Notes under the pieces: model-generated | The model's input: only the letters and a program-made list of their open reading frames with translations | The model's database searches: none | Told to the model about the DNA's origin: nothing | NCBI RefSeq assembly: GCF_001866005.1 | Contig: NZ_MLQR01000001.1 | Location: forward strand, 1-64,000 | Source: Anaerobacillus alkalilacustris | Lineage (GTDB): Bacteria; Bacillota; Bacilli; Bacillales; Anaerobacillaceae | Length of the DNA: 64,000 nucleotides | Reading direction: 5' to 3' | Made by a program: the position numbers and the translations under genes | Shown: positions 1 through 12,955 of the stretch, in pieces | Layout: every line of letters starts with the position of its first letter | How positions within the stretch are numbered: the stretch's first letter is position 1

Positions 1-366
1 TTCGCGGACCTTTCCAGATCGCTTCGTCTACTTCGTTTCTTTGTAACTCCGTATAGAGTGTCCTACAACCCCAAGGGGCAAGCCCCTTGGTTTGGGCTGT
101 TACCGTTTCGCTCGCCGCTACTCAGGTAATCGAATATTTCTTTCTCTTCCTCTGGGTACTTAGATGTTTCAGTTCCCCAGGTCTGCCTTCTCATACCCTA
201 TGTATTCAGATATGGATACCATCCCATTACGGATAGTGGGTTCCCCCATTCGGAAATCCCCGGATCAAAGTTTACTTACAACTCCCCGAGGCATATCGCT
301 GTTCGTCGCGTCCTTCGTCGGCTCCTAGTGCCAAGGCATTCACCGTGCGCCCTTTCTAACTTAACC
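1..366 (-). rRNA. 23S rRNA, 5' part (runs off window edge)
   Basis: The minus strand reads as the 5' end of 23S rRNA, beginning near 366 with GGTTAAGTTAGAAAGGGCGC and continuing through about 360 nt of domain I to the window edge. It lies downstream of a spacer holding tRNA-Ile and tRNA-Ala, as in a normal 16S-Ile-Ala-23S operon. Only the 5' part is visible, so completeness cannot be judged. The same 5' segment occurs a second time at 1217-1482. Confidence 0.9.
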
Positions 367-685
367 TATTTTTTTTGCGATAAGCTTCGCATTTCTTCGT
401 CAGCTCCCTTCGGTAATCATCCTCATGTGCCTTTAAGCACACTCCGGTGATTTTCTCAGTTGCTTCCTCGAACTACTCGCTTCTCTCAAAAAAATACCTG
501 TTTTTTCAAAAGGATTTTTCGTCGAATTGAATTCTTGACTACTCAAGATTTACTCAAAGTCATAATGACTTCCGGTAAAACTTAAATGTATTAGTTGTTA
601 TCTAGTTTTCAAAGAACAATTTCGCACTAAAAAAGGCGACTTGATAAATATAACACCATTTAATCAATGATGTCAATGACTTTTT

Positions 686-761
686 TGGTGGAGCCTAGCG
701 GGATCGAACCGCTGACCTCCTGCGTGCAAGGCAGGCGCTCTCCCAGCTGAGCTAAGGCCCC
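686..761 (-). tRNA. tRNA-Ala (TGC)
   Basis: The minus strand folds as a 76-nt tRNA with encoded CCA and anticodon loop CTTGCAC (anticodon TGC). It is the second tRNA of the 16S-23S spacer, following tRNA-Ile by 15 nt in transcription direction. Confidence 0.97.
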
Positions 762-776
762 AATCTCTTACAAATC

Positions 777-853
<77 letters not shown>

Positions 854-1001
854 ACAAAAATGCACATAAAAAGAAGGATCACTGTCTCATCCTTAATAAC
901 ATTTATAAATTTAATTATTGAAAGATCATTCTTTCAAAACTGAAACACAGCGTCAGCGTACTTTTCTCTAAAGAAAAGCATCGACTAGAGTTTTAACTCC
1001 A

Positions 1002-1216
<215 letters not shown>

Positions 1217-1482
1217 CGGCTTTTCGCTCGCCGCTACTCAGGTAATCGAATATTTCTTTCTCTTCCTCTGGGTACTTAGATGTTTCAGTTCCCCAGGTCT
1301 GCCTTCTCATACCCTATGTATTCAGATATGGATACCATCCCATTACGGATGGTGGGTTCCCCCATTCGGAAATCCCCGGATCAAAGTTTACTTACAACTC
1401 CCCGAGGCATATCGCTGTTCGTCGCGTCCTTCGTCGGCTCCTAGTGCCAAGGCATTCACCGTGCGCCCTTCATAACTTAACC
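1217..1482 (-). rRNA. 23S rRNA, 5'-terminal fragment fused to 16S
   Basis: This is about 265 nt of 23S 5' sequence on the minus strand, nearly identical to the matching part of 1-366. It begins near 1482, after a tRNA-less spacer, and stops at the join to the 16S 3' end near 1216. The rest of 23S, the 5S gene and the 5' part of the next 16S are absent. The two operons appear to have lain in tandem. Confidence 0.88.
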
Positions 1483-2513
<1,031 letters not shown>

Positions 2514-2648
2514 GTGTTTGATAAAGCTCAAAAATAAAAATTCATTGACGAGATATTTACTATCTCTTTAATTCGCTTGGCTGTGTGTTCAGTTTTCAAA
2601 GAACAATTTCTGATGTGTTGTTCAACCTCGCCTTGAGACAAGATCTTA

Positions 2649-2677
2649 ACTTTACCATCAACAGAACGTTTTGTCAA
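2649..2677 (-). promoter_or_regulatory. rrn promoter P2
   Basis: On the minus strand a TTGACA -35 box (2677-2672) and a TAAAGT -10 box (2654-2649) are separated by 17 bp, about 140 nt upstream of 16S. The leader that follows carries a boxA-like TGTTCTTTGAAAACT near 2593-2607. Confidence 0.8.
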
Positions 2678-2720
2678 CAACTTTTCATTTCGTGTTAATT
2701 TATCAAGAAGCGACTTTAAT

Positions 2721-2749
2721 AATATATCACTAACAATCAACTTAGTCAA
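2721..2749 (-). promoter_or_regulatory. rrn promoter P1
   Basis: On the minus strand a TTGACT -35 box (2749-2744) and a TATATT -10 box (2726-2721) are separated by 17 bp, about 70 bp upstream of P2. Tandem promoters are usual for Bacillus rrn operons. Confidence 0.75.
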
Positions 2750-2886
2750 CATTTTCTTATTTAAAATTTATTATTTGTTTGTTTGTTCGGTTGGACATAA
2801 AGAATACTTTATCACAGTATAAATTGTAATGCAATATCTTTTTGTTCGAATCTAAAATAATAATAATCAAGGATCGAAATCATTTA

Positions 2887-3969
2887 TCATACAATTACTT
2901 CTTCGAGGTACAAATCACTCCTGTTCGCTAGTTTAATAATTTCACCTGTGTCTTCAACTTTAACCATAGGGCGAGTTGGAGCATGTGGTTCAATAAAAAT
3001 AACTTCAGCTATATCATTGTTATTTAATCTTACCTTATCTCCAATGATAAAATTTGCTATTAAATTACATAATACCCTTACAACATTAAGGTCATACTTT
3101 CCGAAGTTATCTTTAATAATTAATTCGATAACTCGGTATGGTGATTGTTTTGCTTTATAAGGCCTCTCTGAAGTCATCGCATGGAAAATATCTATAACAG
3201 CAATTATTCTACTAAATCTATGAAGTTTGGTAGATGGTAGTTTCATAGGATAACCTGTACTATCTTCGCGTTCATGATGTTGAAGAATGCCAAGTAAGAC
3301 AGCTTCAGTTATACCAGGTACATCTTTAATCATCTGGTAACTATACAATGGATGTTTTTTTATTTCATCATATTCTAATGCAGTCAAGGGACCTTTCTTC
3401 TCTAATATGCGGTATGGTATTTTAGCCATACCACTATCAGACATCATGCCAGCAATACCTAGTTGTATTTGCTCTGCCTTTGAATAATTTAATTTTTTTC
3501 CTAGATACGAGGAAAGTAACCCTAGAGTAACTGCATGATGAAAAATATATGCTTCTTTCGCTGCGTAGTGGTGTATTGATATTAACTCGTTCGGTTGTTC
3601 TCCTAATTTATCTAGTAGAGGTAGAAGAATCTGACGAATACCTAAAATATCGACTTTACTTCCAGCTTGCCAACTCTTAAACATATCTGTATAGGTTGAA
3701 ACAGCTTCTAAATAGAGATCGATAAATGATTTATTACCACTTTTCTCGGTGTCTTCAATTTCAGGCTCGATAACTTCTTTAGGTGTAAAAGGTTGACCGT
3801 TAACAAGTGTAGCTTCAACTTCTACCGCATCGACTAAAAATGCCTTTAAAACATGAATATAATCTTCTGTTAATACTGTTTTTTTACGCATTAGTACTCG
3901 ATCCGATATAGTAAATACATCTTTGGATAGTATGCAACCTAACTCCAACTGATTTGGTTTGACCTTCAT
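2887..3969 (-). CDS. HD-GYP domain protein with degenerate active site
   Basis: This is a 360-residue cytoplasmic protein without membrane segments. The C-terminal two thirds match the HD-GYP fold, with the stretch IPYRILEKKGPLT, then HHERED..GYP and RPYKAKQ. HD-GYP enzymes normally hydrolyse cyclic di-GMP using an HDIGK motif. Here that motif reads SDSGM, so the metal-binding His and the Lys are both replaced and catalysis is doubtful. The HHE and GYP parts are kept, so ligand sensing remains possible. The N-terminal ~110 residues have no recognised domain. It lies downstream of gyrA and is probably transcribed on its own. Function is unknown. Confidence 0.85.
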   Translation of the reverse strand: MKVKPNQLELGCILSKDVFTISDRVLMRKKTVLTEDYIHVLKAFLVDAVEVEATLVNGQPFTPKEVIEPEIEDTEKSGNKSFIDLYLEAVSTYTDMFKSWQAGSKVDILGIRQILLPLLDKLGEQPNELISIHHYAAKEAYIFHHAVTLGLLSSYLGKKLNYSKAEQIQLGIAGMMSDSGMAKIPYRILEKKGPLTALEYDEIKKHPLYSYQMIKDVPGITEAVLLGILQHHEREDSTGYPMKLPSTKLHRFSRIIAVIDIFHAMTSERPYKAKQSPYRVIELIIKDNFGKYDLNVVRVLCNLIANFIIGDKVRLNNNDIAEVIFIEPHAPTRPMVKVEDTGEIIKLANRSDLYLEEVIV

Positions 3970-4430
3970 TTACACTTCCTCCAGAAACTGATAAATTTTT
4001 CCTGTATTTTTTATATTATAACGAATTATAAATAGTTTCACTACTACTCTATTAAGAAAAACTTTTTTACCACTTGTAAGTGTTATTTATAAAGCGCAAG
4101 TACTCTCGCTGATCAGCGTAAAAGTTAATTGTACCTCTGCGGATACTAATAAAGCTATGAAGCAGATATACAACAACGTACAAATTACAAAGAAAACACT
4201 TGAGTTATAGTACATGATTATTTCAAGCCTAGAGATTAACTGATTTGAGTTCAGAGGCCCTAAAGTATTAGATTAGTTTCCATACCGAAAATTATAAGCA
4301 TATCTGAATAAATTTCATAATGATCAATACTGAACTGCATAAATCTATATCCCGTTCAAAACAGTTCAGTGTAGCTATATATAATATTTTTAGAGCCAAA
4401 ATGACGAATTATATTATTCAATATTCTTCA
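3970..4430. other. non-coding gap between HD-GYP gene and R1 copy
   Basis: This AT-rich sequence should hold the promoter of the HD-GYP gene near its left end. A short open frame at 4320-4526 runs into the R1 repeat, has no ribosome-binding site and is not taken as a gene. Nothing else is recognised. Confidence 0.5.
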
Positions 4431-4685
4431 AGAAAAGCGCAAGCGCCTTGGTCACGAGCGAAAGGCACTGGAAGGCCTTTGACAGAAGCCGTTCTTTGGC
4501 TTCCTACGTGCTTCTGCGTCTTCTAGCATAGCTTTGAAGTAGGCTTCCTCGAAGCAAAGTAGCATGAAGCATATTCAAGAAGTAATCCAAGAAGACATTG
4601 AAGTCAGTAACTTGACTGAAGTGACCGAGCTCGTAGGCGCTGAAGCTAGACAGTTTCCAAGTTAGAAACTTATAAATTCTGATAC
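4431..4685 (+). repeat. dispersed repeat R1, copy a
   Basis: The copy runs from AGAAAAGCGCAAGCGCCTTG to GCTAGACAGTTTCCAAGTTA and on to GATAC. GCGCCTTGGTCAC near the left end and GTGACCGAG...GGCGC near the right end form an imperfect inverted pair, and shorter inverted repeats lie inside. The segment 4646-4685 is a near-identical reverse complement of 28163-28202. It stops 3 bp from the gyrA terminator hairpin. No coding potential was seen. Confidence 0.8.
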
Positions 4686-4688
4686 TTT

Positions 4689-4728
4689 AAAAAAAGACTT
4701 ACCTCACAATTCGTGTAGGTAAGTCTTT
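4689..4728 (-). terminator. gyrA terminator
   Basis: On the minus strand the stem AAAGACTTACCT / AGGTAAGTCTTT is followed by a run of Ts. It starts 18 nt after the gyrA stop. It is a typical Rho-independent terminator. Confidence 0.88.
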
Positions 4729-4746
4729 AAAGTATATGGTTATAGC

Positions 4747-7242
4747 TTAATCTTCACTATTTTCTACTTCTGTATTTTCTACTTCTGTATTTTCCTCTTC
4801 TAGCATTTCGGTTTCCATAGATTCTTCATCGATATCAACTTTAGCAACGGTTGCTACACCTTCACCTTCGCCAACTCGAATCAATCGAACACCTTGCGTA
4901 TTTCTACCTGTTCTTGAAATATCTTCAACATGGAGACGAATGATAACCCCACTTACAGTAATGATCATTAAATCATTATCATCAGCTACGACACGCAATG
5001 AAACTACATTACCATTTTTTTCAGTAATATTACAAGTTCTAATTCCTTTACCACCACGGTTCTGGATACGGTAGTCCTCTTCTGGTGTTTTCTTGCCATA
5101 CCCTTTTTCGGTAACAGTCAATACGTCATAACCTTTTTCAATTATATCCATCCCTACTACTTGGTCATCCTCCGGTAAAGAAATCCCTTTAACACCACCA
5201 GCAGTTCTACCCATTAATCGGACATCTTCTTCGTGGAAACGTATTGACATTCCTTTTTTAGTTCCGATAATAATCTCCTTATTACCATCAGTTAAGCGAA
5301 CACCGTGTAATTCATCATCATCACGTAAGTTAATCGCAAAAAGTCCACCTTTACGTATGTTAGCAAATGAAGCTAGCTCCGTACGCTTTGTTATACCATG
5401 TTTAGTCATGAAGAATAAGTAATTCTCGTTAAATTCTTCAATTGGTATAACCGTACTAATGTACTCACCTTGTTCAATTTGTAATAAGTTAATAATCGGA
5501 ATACCCTTAGCAGTTCTACCTAACTCTGGTATTTCATAACCTTTTAGTCGGTACACTTTACCTTTATTCGTGAAAAATAATATCGTGTGGTGTGTATTAG
5601 TTGTAAATAAGTGTTCTACAAAATCATCATCATTTGTTCCCATCCCCTGGATACCACGACCACCACGCTTTTGACTACGGTATGTCGTAATCGGTAATCT
5701 CTTAATGTACCCATTGTGAGTAAGAGTAATAACGATATTTGATCTTGGAATTAAATCCTCATCTTCAAAACTATCTTCATCAATAGAAATGATCGTTTTT
5801 CTCTCGTCATTAAACCTATCTTTGATTTCATTCAGTTCTTCACGAATGATTTCTAGTACTTTTTCTTCATCCGCTAAAATTGCTTTTAATTCAGCAATCC
5901 TCTTAACTAATTCTGCATATTCGTTTTCAATTTTATCTCTCTCTAAACCAGTAAGACGTTGCAGACGCATGTCTAAAATCGCTTGTGCTTGCTCATAACT
6001 TAAAGAAAACTGTTCCATTAAGCCAACTCTTGCAATATCAGTTGTTTGAGAGCTACGGATTAACGCAATCACTTCATCAAGATGATCAAGGGCAATCCGT
6101 AAGCCTTCGAGAATATGAGCTCTTGCTTCCGCTTTCCTCAATTCAAAGGCTGTACGACGTTTAATAACAACCTTTTGATGTTCTAAATAATGTTCTAAAC
6201 ATTCTTTTAAGTTTAAAACTTTTGGTTGTCCGTCTACAAGTGCAAGTAAATTAATACCGAAGCTTGTCTGCATAGCAGTTTGCTTATACAAGTTATTTAG
6301 AAGAACATTGGCATTGACATCTCGACGTAACTCAATAACAATTCGCATACCATTACGGTCACTTTCGTCGCGTAAATCAGTAATACCGTCAATTTTCTTT
6401 TCACGAACTAACTCTGCAATTTTTTCAATAAGTTTTGCTTTGTTTACTTGGTAGGGTATCTCGGAGACAATAATTCTTTGTTTGCCGCCACTCATCTCTT
6501 CGATAGAAGCTTTTGCTCTCAATACGATTGAACCTCTACCAGTTTGATAAGCACGTCGAATACCAGAAATACCAACAATTTCGGCACCAGTTGGGAAATC
6601 CGGACCAGGAATAACTTCCATTAATTCTGGTAATGTTATTTCTGGATTGCGACTAACAGCAAGCACCCCATCAATGACTTCACCTAACTGATGCGGCGGA
6701 ATATTTGTTGCCATTCCGACTGCGATCCCTGATGCACCATTAACTAAAAGGTTAGGGAAGCGTGCAGGTAATACGATTGGTTCACGTTCTGAGCCGTCGT
6801 AATTATCTTGAAAATCAATCGTGTCTTTATTAATGTCACGTACCATTTCCATTGAAATCTTTGACATTCTCGCTTCTGTGTAACGCATTGCAGCCGCTGC
6901 ATCACCATCAATCGATCCAAAGTTACCATGTCCATCAATCAACATATAGCGGTAACTAAAGTCTTGTGCCATCCTAACCATCGTTTCATAAACTGCAGAG
7001 TCACCATGCGGATGATACTTACCAATTACTTCACCAACGATACGAGCTGATTTTTTATACGCTTTATCGGATGTCATACCTAAATCGTTCATGGCATATA
7101 AAATCCTTCTGTGTACCGGTTTTAAACCATCTCTTACATCAGGTAAAGCACGGCTTACGATTACACTCATTGCATAATCCATGAACGACGTTTTCATTTC
7201 CTGACTAATATTTATTTCTTTTACTCTAGGTTGATCTGACAT
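4747..7242 (-). CDS. gyrA: DNA gyrase subunit A
   Basis: This 831-residue subunit of the type IIA topoisomerase cuts and rejoins DNA during ATP-driven negative supercoiling, with GyrB. The catalytic tyrosine is Tyr121 in [10 protein letters not shown]. The quinolone-determining segment GDSAVYE keeps Ser82 and Glu86, as in sensitive enzymes. The C-terminal beta-pinwheel carries the GyrA box QKRGGRG, needed for DNA wrapping. The protein ends in an acidic tail with a small ENTEV repeat, encoded by a 15-bp tandem duplication. It lies downstream of gyrB, separated by a 420-bp gap holding an R1 repeat. ATG start with AGGTAAGA upstream. Confidence 0.98.
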   Translation of the reverse strand: MSDQPRVKEINISQEMKTSFMDYAMSVIVSRALPDVRDGLKPVHRRILYAMNDLGMTSDKAYKKSARIVGEVIGKYHPHGDSAVYETMVRMAQDFSYRYMLIDGHGNFGSIDGDAAAAMRYTEARMSKISMEMVRDINKDTIDFQDNYDGSEREPIVLPARFPNLLVNGASGIAVGMATNIPPHQLGEVIDGVLAVSRNPEITLPELMEVIPGPDFPTGAEIVGISGIRRAYQTGRGSIVLRAKASIEEMSGGKQRIIVSEIPYQVNKAKLIEKIAELVREKKIDGITDLRDESDRNGMRIVIELRRDVNANVLLNNLYKQTAMQTSFGINLLALVDGQPKVLNLKECLEHYLEHQKVVIKRRTAFELRKAEARAHILEGLRIALDHLDEVIALIRSSQTTDIARVGLMEQFSLSYEQAQAILDMRLQRLTGLERDKIENEYAELVKRIAELKAILADEEKVLEIIREELNEIKDRFNDERKTIISIDEDSFEDEDLIPRSNIVITLTHNGYIKRLPITTYRSQKRGGRGIQGMGTNDDDFVEHLFTTNTHHTILFFTNKGKVYRLKGYEIPELGRTAKGIPIINLLQIEQGEYISTVIPIEEFNENYLFFMTKHGITKRTELASFANIRKGGLFAINLRDDDELHGVRLTDGNKEIIIGTKKGMSIRFHEEDVRLMGRTAGGVKGISLPEDDQVVGMDIIEKGYDVLTVTEKGYGKKTPEEDYRIQNRGGKGIRTCNITEKNGNVVSLRVVADDNDLMIITVSGVIIRLHVEDISRTGRNTQGVRLIRVGEGEGVATVAKVDIDEESMETEMLEEENTEVENTEVENSED

Positions 7243-7395
7243 CGAGTCTTACCTCCAATTCCCTTTATCCAACGAAGTACCACATTACATTTATATGGTT
7301 GTTAAAATATAATCATAAATAACAAAGATAGTGTCTCATTGGATGGAATAAAACAATCTTTGAAAACATAAAAGTAGTTGTCCATTTTATACATT

Positions 7396-7624
7396 AGAAA
7401 AGCGCAAGCGCCTTGGTCACGAGCGAAAGGCACTGGAAGGCCAGCAAGTTGCGGTCTGCTCTTTGACCGCAATCTATGTGCTTCTGCGTCTGACAGCAAT
7501 GAAGCTATTCAGAGACGTTATTCAAGTAGTTATTGAAGTCAGTAGCTTGACTGAAGTGACCGAGCTCGTAGCCTGCTTGCGCTAGACAGTTTCTAAGTTA
7601 GAAATTGTATACTTTCTTACCTTG
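7396..7624 (+). repeat. dispersed repeat R1, copy b
   Basis: It begins AGAAAAGCGCAAGCGCCTTG like copy a and shares the first ~45 bp with it. The middle differs (a GCGGTCTGCTC...TTGACCGCAA inverted repeat, also found in copy f), and the two agree again over GAAGTCAGT..CTTGACTGAAG and the right end GCTAGACAGTTTC. The right flank to ACTTTCTTACCTTG matches other copies in reverse complement. It fills the gyrB-gyrA gap. The open frame on its minus strand (7302-7499) is an artefact of the repeat. Confidence 0.8.
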
Positions 7625-7662
7625 AAAAAAATCAAACAAAAACTCTTACATTCTAATTAGTA

Positions 7663-9591
<1,929 letters not shown>

Positions 9592-9682
9592 CTACTTCTA
9601 AATTTGAATGTAGAATAAAACAAATAAATTAATCGAGAGAAAAAAACTCCCTAGAACTCTAATTCTTTTACATTCTACATTT

Positions 9683-9940
9683 TTAAACTTCTTCAATATC
9701 TGAAACAAAAAGCGCTCTTCGTTTTAAGGTCGTAGAAGAAATAGGGGAAAGAAAGATTTTATCAGTTGTAATTACAATAGACTTGGTCATATCCTTTAAT
9801 ATTTCTTCCACTTTCTCGGCCTCAATACAATTACTTAAAAATTCTTCAGTAGTTTCTGATGTTTCTTTAACTTGACGATCTAAAATTGCAATAACATCCT
9901 TAGAGCGAATAACAGTTTCTCCACCTAAGTGAATAAACAC
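9683..9940 (-). CDS. remB: extracellular matrix regulator RemB (YaaB)
   Basis: This 85-residue protein of the DUF370/RemA-RemB family starts MFIHLGGETVIRSKDVIAIL. In B. subtilis this gene (yaaB) sits between recF and gyrB, exactly as here, and its product helps activate biofilm matrix genes, probably through RemA-like DNA-binding assemblies. It starts 9 nt after recF and is likely translated from the same message. Confidence 0.93.
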   Translation of the reverse strand: MFIHLGGETVIRSKDVIAILDRQVKETSETTEEFLSNCIEAEKVEEILKDMTKSIVITTDKIFLSPISSTTLKRRALFVSDIEEV

Positions 9941-9949
9941 CTAACCACC

Positions 9950-11065
9950 TCATTTCATCTTTTCGATGTTTCCATTTTGAACTACATATGTGGATGCTTC
10001 TTTTAATGTTTGATGGTCAATCCCATCGACACTAGTTGTTGTAACAAATGTTTGTACCTTACCTTGAATAGTGTTCAATAAGTGCGATTGACGATAATCG
10101 TCTAATTCTGAAAGTACATCGTCTAGTAACAAAATTGGATATTCATCAATTTTTTCATAGATTAATTCTAATTCTGCCATTTTTACAGAAAGAGCCGTTG
10201 TACGCTGTTGTCCTTGCGAACCATATGTTTGAACATCTCTATCATTAACAAAAAATGCAATATCGTCTCGATGTGGTCCGATTAACGAAATGCCTCGTTC
10301 AATTTCTTTATCTTTCACCTTGGCAAATTGTTCTTCCAATACCTCTTCTATTTTCGACAATTCTGCCGTTTCTGATACCTTTATTGACGGTTTATATTGA
10401 ATAACTAGGTTTTCTAAATTTCTGCTTATATCTTGATGAATAGGTTTGGCCCACTTTTCTAGCATGCCAAGAAATTCAAAGCGCTTTTTAACAACTTTAG
10501 ACGCACTTTGAATTAGTTGCTCAGTTAAAATATCTAGTAATCCATTATCTGATTTTTTCCTTTGTAATTCTTTTAACAAATGATTTCTTTGTTGGAGTAT
10601 TTTCAGATATAAACCTAAATTATATAAATATACAGGGTTTATTTGACCTATTTCCATATCTATAAAACGACGCCGCACCTGAGGACTTCCTTTTACGAGA
10701 TTTAAATCCTCAGGTGCAAACATAACAATATTAAGTGAACCAATATATTCACTTAACTTTCGTTGTTCTAAACTATTTAACTTTACTTTTTTCCCTTTAT
10801 TGGAAATAATAACTTCTAAAGATAAAGGGCCAGTACGTTTGACTATTCTACCTTCTATTTTAGCATATTCTGAGTCCCAATAGATAAGTTCTTTATCTCG
10901 TGAAGTGCGATGCGACTTCGCTAAACCAAGAACGTAAATAGATTCCATAACATTTGTTTTACCTTGAGCATTTTCACCGAGTATTACATTTACATTATTT
11001 TCAAAATTAATTTGCTCTTTTTGATAATTTCGGTAATTAGTTAACGTTAATTCATTTATATGCAA
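9950..11065 (-). CDS. recF: DNA replication and repair protein RecF
   Basis: This 371-residue SMC-like ATPase loads RecA at gaps together with RecO and RecR. Walker A is GENAQGKT (residues 30-37). The signature region is [17 protein letters not shown], and Walker B is [15 protein letters not shown] start, 15 nt after rlbA. It belongs to the dnaA-dnaN-rlbA-recF-remB-gyrB-gyrA cluster. Confidence 0.97.
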   Translation of the reverse strand: MHINELTLTNYRNYQKEQINFENNVNVILGENAQGKTNVMESIYVLGLAKSHRTSRDKELIYWDSEYAKIEGRIVKRTGPLSLEVIISNKGKKVKLNSLEQRKLSEYIGSLNIVMFAPEDLNLVKGSPQVRRRFIDMEIGQINPVYLYNLGLYLKILQQRNHLLKELQRKKSDNGLLDILTEQLIQSASKVVKKRFEFLGMLEKWAKPIHQDISRNLENLVIQYKPSIKVSETAELSKIEEVLEEQFAKVKDKEIERGISLIGPHRDDIAFFVNDRDVQTYGSQGQQRTTALSVKMAELELIYEKIDEYPILLLDDVLSELDDYRQSHLLNTIQGKVQTFVTTTSVDGIDHQTLKEASTYVVQNGNIEKMK

Positions 11066-11080
11066 AGAATTTCCCTCGCT

Positions 11081-11299
11081 TTAGGATGAAACAATTCGAA
11101 AAGTACCGTGAGCTGGAATCGTAATGATGTCATCATTGTAAAGTTTTTTTCCTCTTCTGTTTTCAAGCTCGTTATTTAAAAATACTTCATGCTCACTTAA
11201 AAACCACTTAGCCATGCCACCAGTATCAATAATACCTGTTTCTTTCAACATTTGTCCTAATGTGATAAATTCTGACGATATATAAACGTTTGTTTCCAA
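11081..11299 (-). CDS. rlbA: S4-domain ribosome maturation protein RlbA (YaaA)
   Basis: This small S4 RNA-binding protein has the core FITLGQMLKETGIIDTGGMA followed by the NNELENRRGKKL loop. B. subtilis YaaA (71 residues) acts in assembly of the 50S subunit. The TTG at 11299 is preferred because AGAGGGTGG lies 5 nt before it and gives 72 residues. The in-frame GTG at 11308 overlaps that ribosome-binding site. It lies between dnaN and recF. Confidence 0.9.
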   Translation of the reverse strand: METNVYISSEFITLGQMLKETGIIDTGGMAKWFLSEHEVFLNNELENRRGKKLYNDDIITIPAHGTFRIVSS

Positions 11300-11520
11300 A
11301 CAAACCACCCTCTTTCCATTTATAGGAAAAACACTAATGCTTTTTCTTAAATTTAGTATCTTTGGAAATAACGAAAATTATAAAAAATGAAATTGGAAAA
11401 GTAATGAAGTTATAGTCCAAAAACTTACCTTTTACCAATTTGAAAATTTATACCCTAACTTATATTGTACTAAACTCACCGCGTGAAAACAATTCAAACT
11501 AGTGTAAAAAAGACAACCGT
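11300..11520. other. gap between dnaN terminator and rlbA
   Basis: About 220 bp of AT-rich sequence. Because a strong terminator follows dnaN, a promoter for rlbA-recF-remB-gyrB is expected here on the minus strand, but no confident -35/-10 pair was picked. The short minus-strand frame at 11432-11617 overlaps the dnaN end and terminator and is rejected. Confidence 0.4.
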
Positions 11521-11563
11521 AAAAAAATGCTACCCTGTTGATGTTAAAACAATGGGTAGCATT
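11521..11563 (-). terminator. dnaN terminator
   Basis: On the minus strand AATGCTACCC pairs with GGGTAGCATT, followed by TTTTT. It begins within a few nt of the dnaN stop. It separates dnaA-dnaN from the recF-gyrA genes. Confidence 0.9.
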
Positions 11564-11567
11564 TTTT

Positions 11568-12710
11568 CTAATAAGTTCGTACTGGTGAAAATAGATGTAA
11601 GGAATTTTCATTATCAACTGGTTTTACTAAAAACGGACTCATTGCTCCGGTAAAAGATATTTTAATTTCACTACTATCCACAATTTTTAACGCATCGATA
11701 ATATTTTTGCCATTAAACGATATTCTTAGTTCCTCGCCACTTAATTGTTTAGTATTTACTTTTTCAGTAACTCTTCCAATTTCAGGGGTTACCGAAGTAA
11801 TTTCAATCTGTTCATCTTCTAACGTTTTAAAATTCACAACATTATTCTTCCCATCTCTTGATAATAGAAGGGCTCTTTCGATTGCTTGTTGAAAACCTTT
11901 CGTCTCTAAAATGATCTCAGTTTTAGACTGTTGAGGGATCATATTCTTGGTAGCTGGATAATTTCCATCTAACAATCTTGAGAAAAACAACAAATTTTTA
12001 AATTTAAACAAAATTTGGTTTTCCGTAACAATAATCGTTAAGAGGTCATTATTATCTTCAATGATTTTACTTAGCTCGTTCAAACTTTTACCAGGTATAA
12101 CTACATTTTGAAAGTTTAATTCATTTGAAGCCGGTTCAATTATCGCCTTCCTCATAGCTAAGCGATGACTATCTGTTGCAGTACAGATTAAATGATTTTC
12201 TTCGACTTGCCAGTTTACACCTGTCAAGATTGGTCGAGTTTCTGCAGACGACACAGCAAAGACAGTTTGTCTAATTAGATTTTTTAATAAGTCATTTTGT
12301 ATTTGAAAAATATTTTCCTCTTCAATCTGTGGTAGACGTGGGTACTCTTCTGGATCAAGTCCATTTAAATTAAAAACCGATGAGCCAGATCGTAAAGTAG
12401 TAGAAAATTGATCCTGTACGACTAATTCAATTTTATCATTTGGGAGCTTTTTTACAATTTCAGTGAATACTTTTGCTTGAAGAACAATGCTTCCCTCTTG
12501 AATAATTTGAACTAATTGTTTTTCTTCCTCTTCAATTGGTATAAAACATTCAATTGATATATCCGAATCACTTCCTGTTATTGTTACCCCTTCATGATCT
12601 GCAACAATTTTTATCCCTGTTAAGATTGGAATTGTTGTTCTTGACGAGATTGCTTTTGAAACATGCTGAACGCTATGAACAAAATAATCTCGGTTAATGA
12701 CGAAATGCAT
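11568..12710 (-). CDS. dnaN: DNA polymerase III beta subunit (sliding clamp)
   Basis: This 380-residue protein has the three-domain clamp fold that dimerises around DNA and tethers DNA polymerase III and repair enzymes. It starts MHFVINRDYFVHSVQHVSKA and ends LHLFSPVRTY, matching Bacillus DnaN in length and ends. ATG start with AGGAGGGTG upstream. It lies 245 nt after dnaA, and the gap holds the unwinding part of oriC. Confidence 0.98.
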   Translation of the reverse strand: MHFVINRDYFVHSVQHVSKAISSRTTIPILTGIKIVADHEGVTITGSDSDISIECFIPIEEEEKQLVQIIQEGSIVLQAKVFTEIVKKLPNDKIELVVQDQFSTTLRSGSSVFNLNGLDPEEYPRLPQIEEENIFQIQNDLLKNLIRQTVFAVSSAETRPILTGVNWQVEENHLICTATDSHRLAMRKAIIEPASNELNFQNVVIPGKSLNELSKIIEDNNDLLTIIVTENQILFKFKNLLFFSRLLDGNYPATKNMIPQQSKTEIILETKGFQQAIERALLLSRDGKNNVVNFKTLEDEQIEITSVTPEIGRVTEKVNTKQLSGEELRISFNGKNIIDALKIVDSSEIKISFTGAMSPFLVKPVDNENSLHLFSPVRTY

Positions 12711-12769
12711 TATACACCCTCCTGAATGTCACCCTTTTAATGTGTGCTGTTTTCTTTTCTTAGATTAAA

Positions 12770-12933
12770 ACGAAGTCATTTTATATAGACATATATATTA
12801 TTTTTATTTAATAAAAAAATAGTAGTAATAGTAATAGGGCCTGTTAATATGTGGATAACCTTGAAATTTGTCGAATTTTAGACGTTTTACACATGTTGAT
12901 AACTTGTGTAAAACCCTGAGCTAGTTATCAACA
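12770..12933. other. oriC, dnaA-dnaN side: AT-rich unwinding element, DnaA-trios and DnaA boxes
   Basis: The plus strand reads, in order: a very AT-rich run (12780-12819), six triplets TAG-TAG-TAA-TAG-TAA-TAG (12820-12837), a GGGCC block, a perfect DnaA box TGTGGATAA (12850-12858), and then near-boxes TGTTGATAA (12894-12902) and TTATCAACA (12925-12933). This order (trios, GC block, DnaA box) is the basal unwinding system described for B. subtilis oriC. It lies between dnaN and dnaA, as there. Confidence 0.85.
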
Positions 12934-12955
12934 ATATCCCCTAAGCTTTTTCGTA

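Noticed and set aside
2528-2752. 74-residue open frame on the minus strand
   Set aside because: It covers the tandem rRNA promoters and leader, has no ribosome-binding site and no family resemblance.
7302-7499. 65-residue open frame between gyrA and gyrB
   Set aside because: It consists mostly of R1 repeat sequence.
11432-11617. 61-residue open frame antiparallel to no gene
   Set aside because: It spans the dnaN stop and terminator hairpin in another frame.
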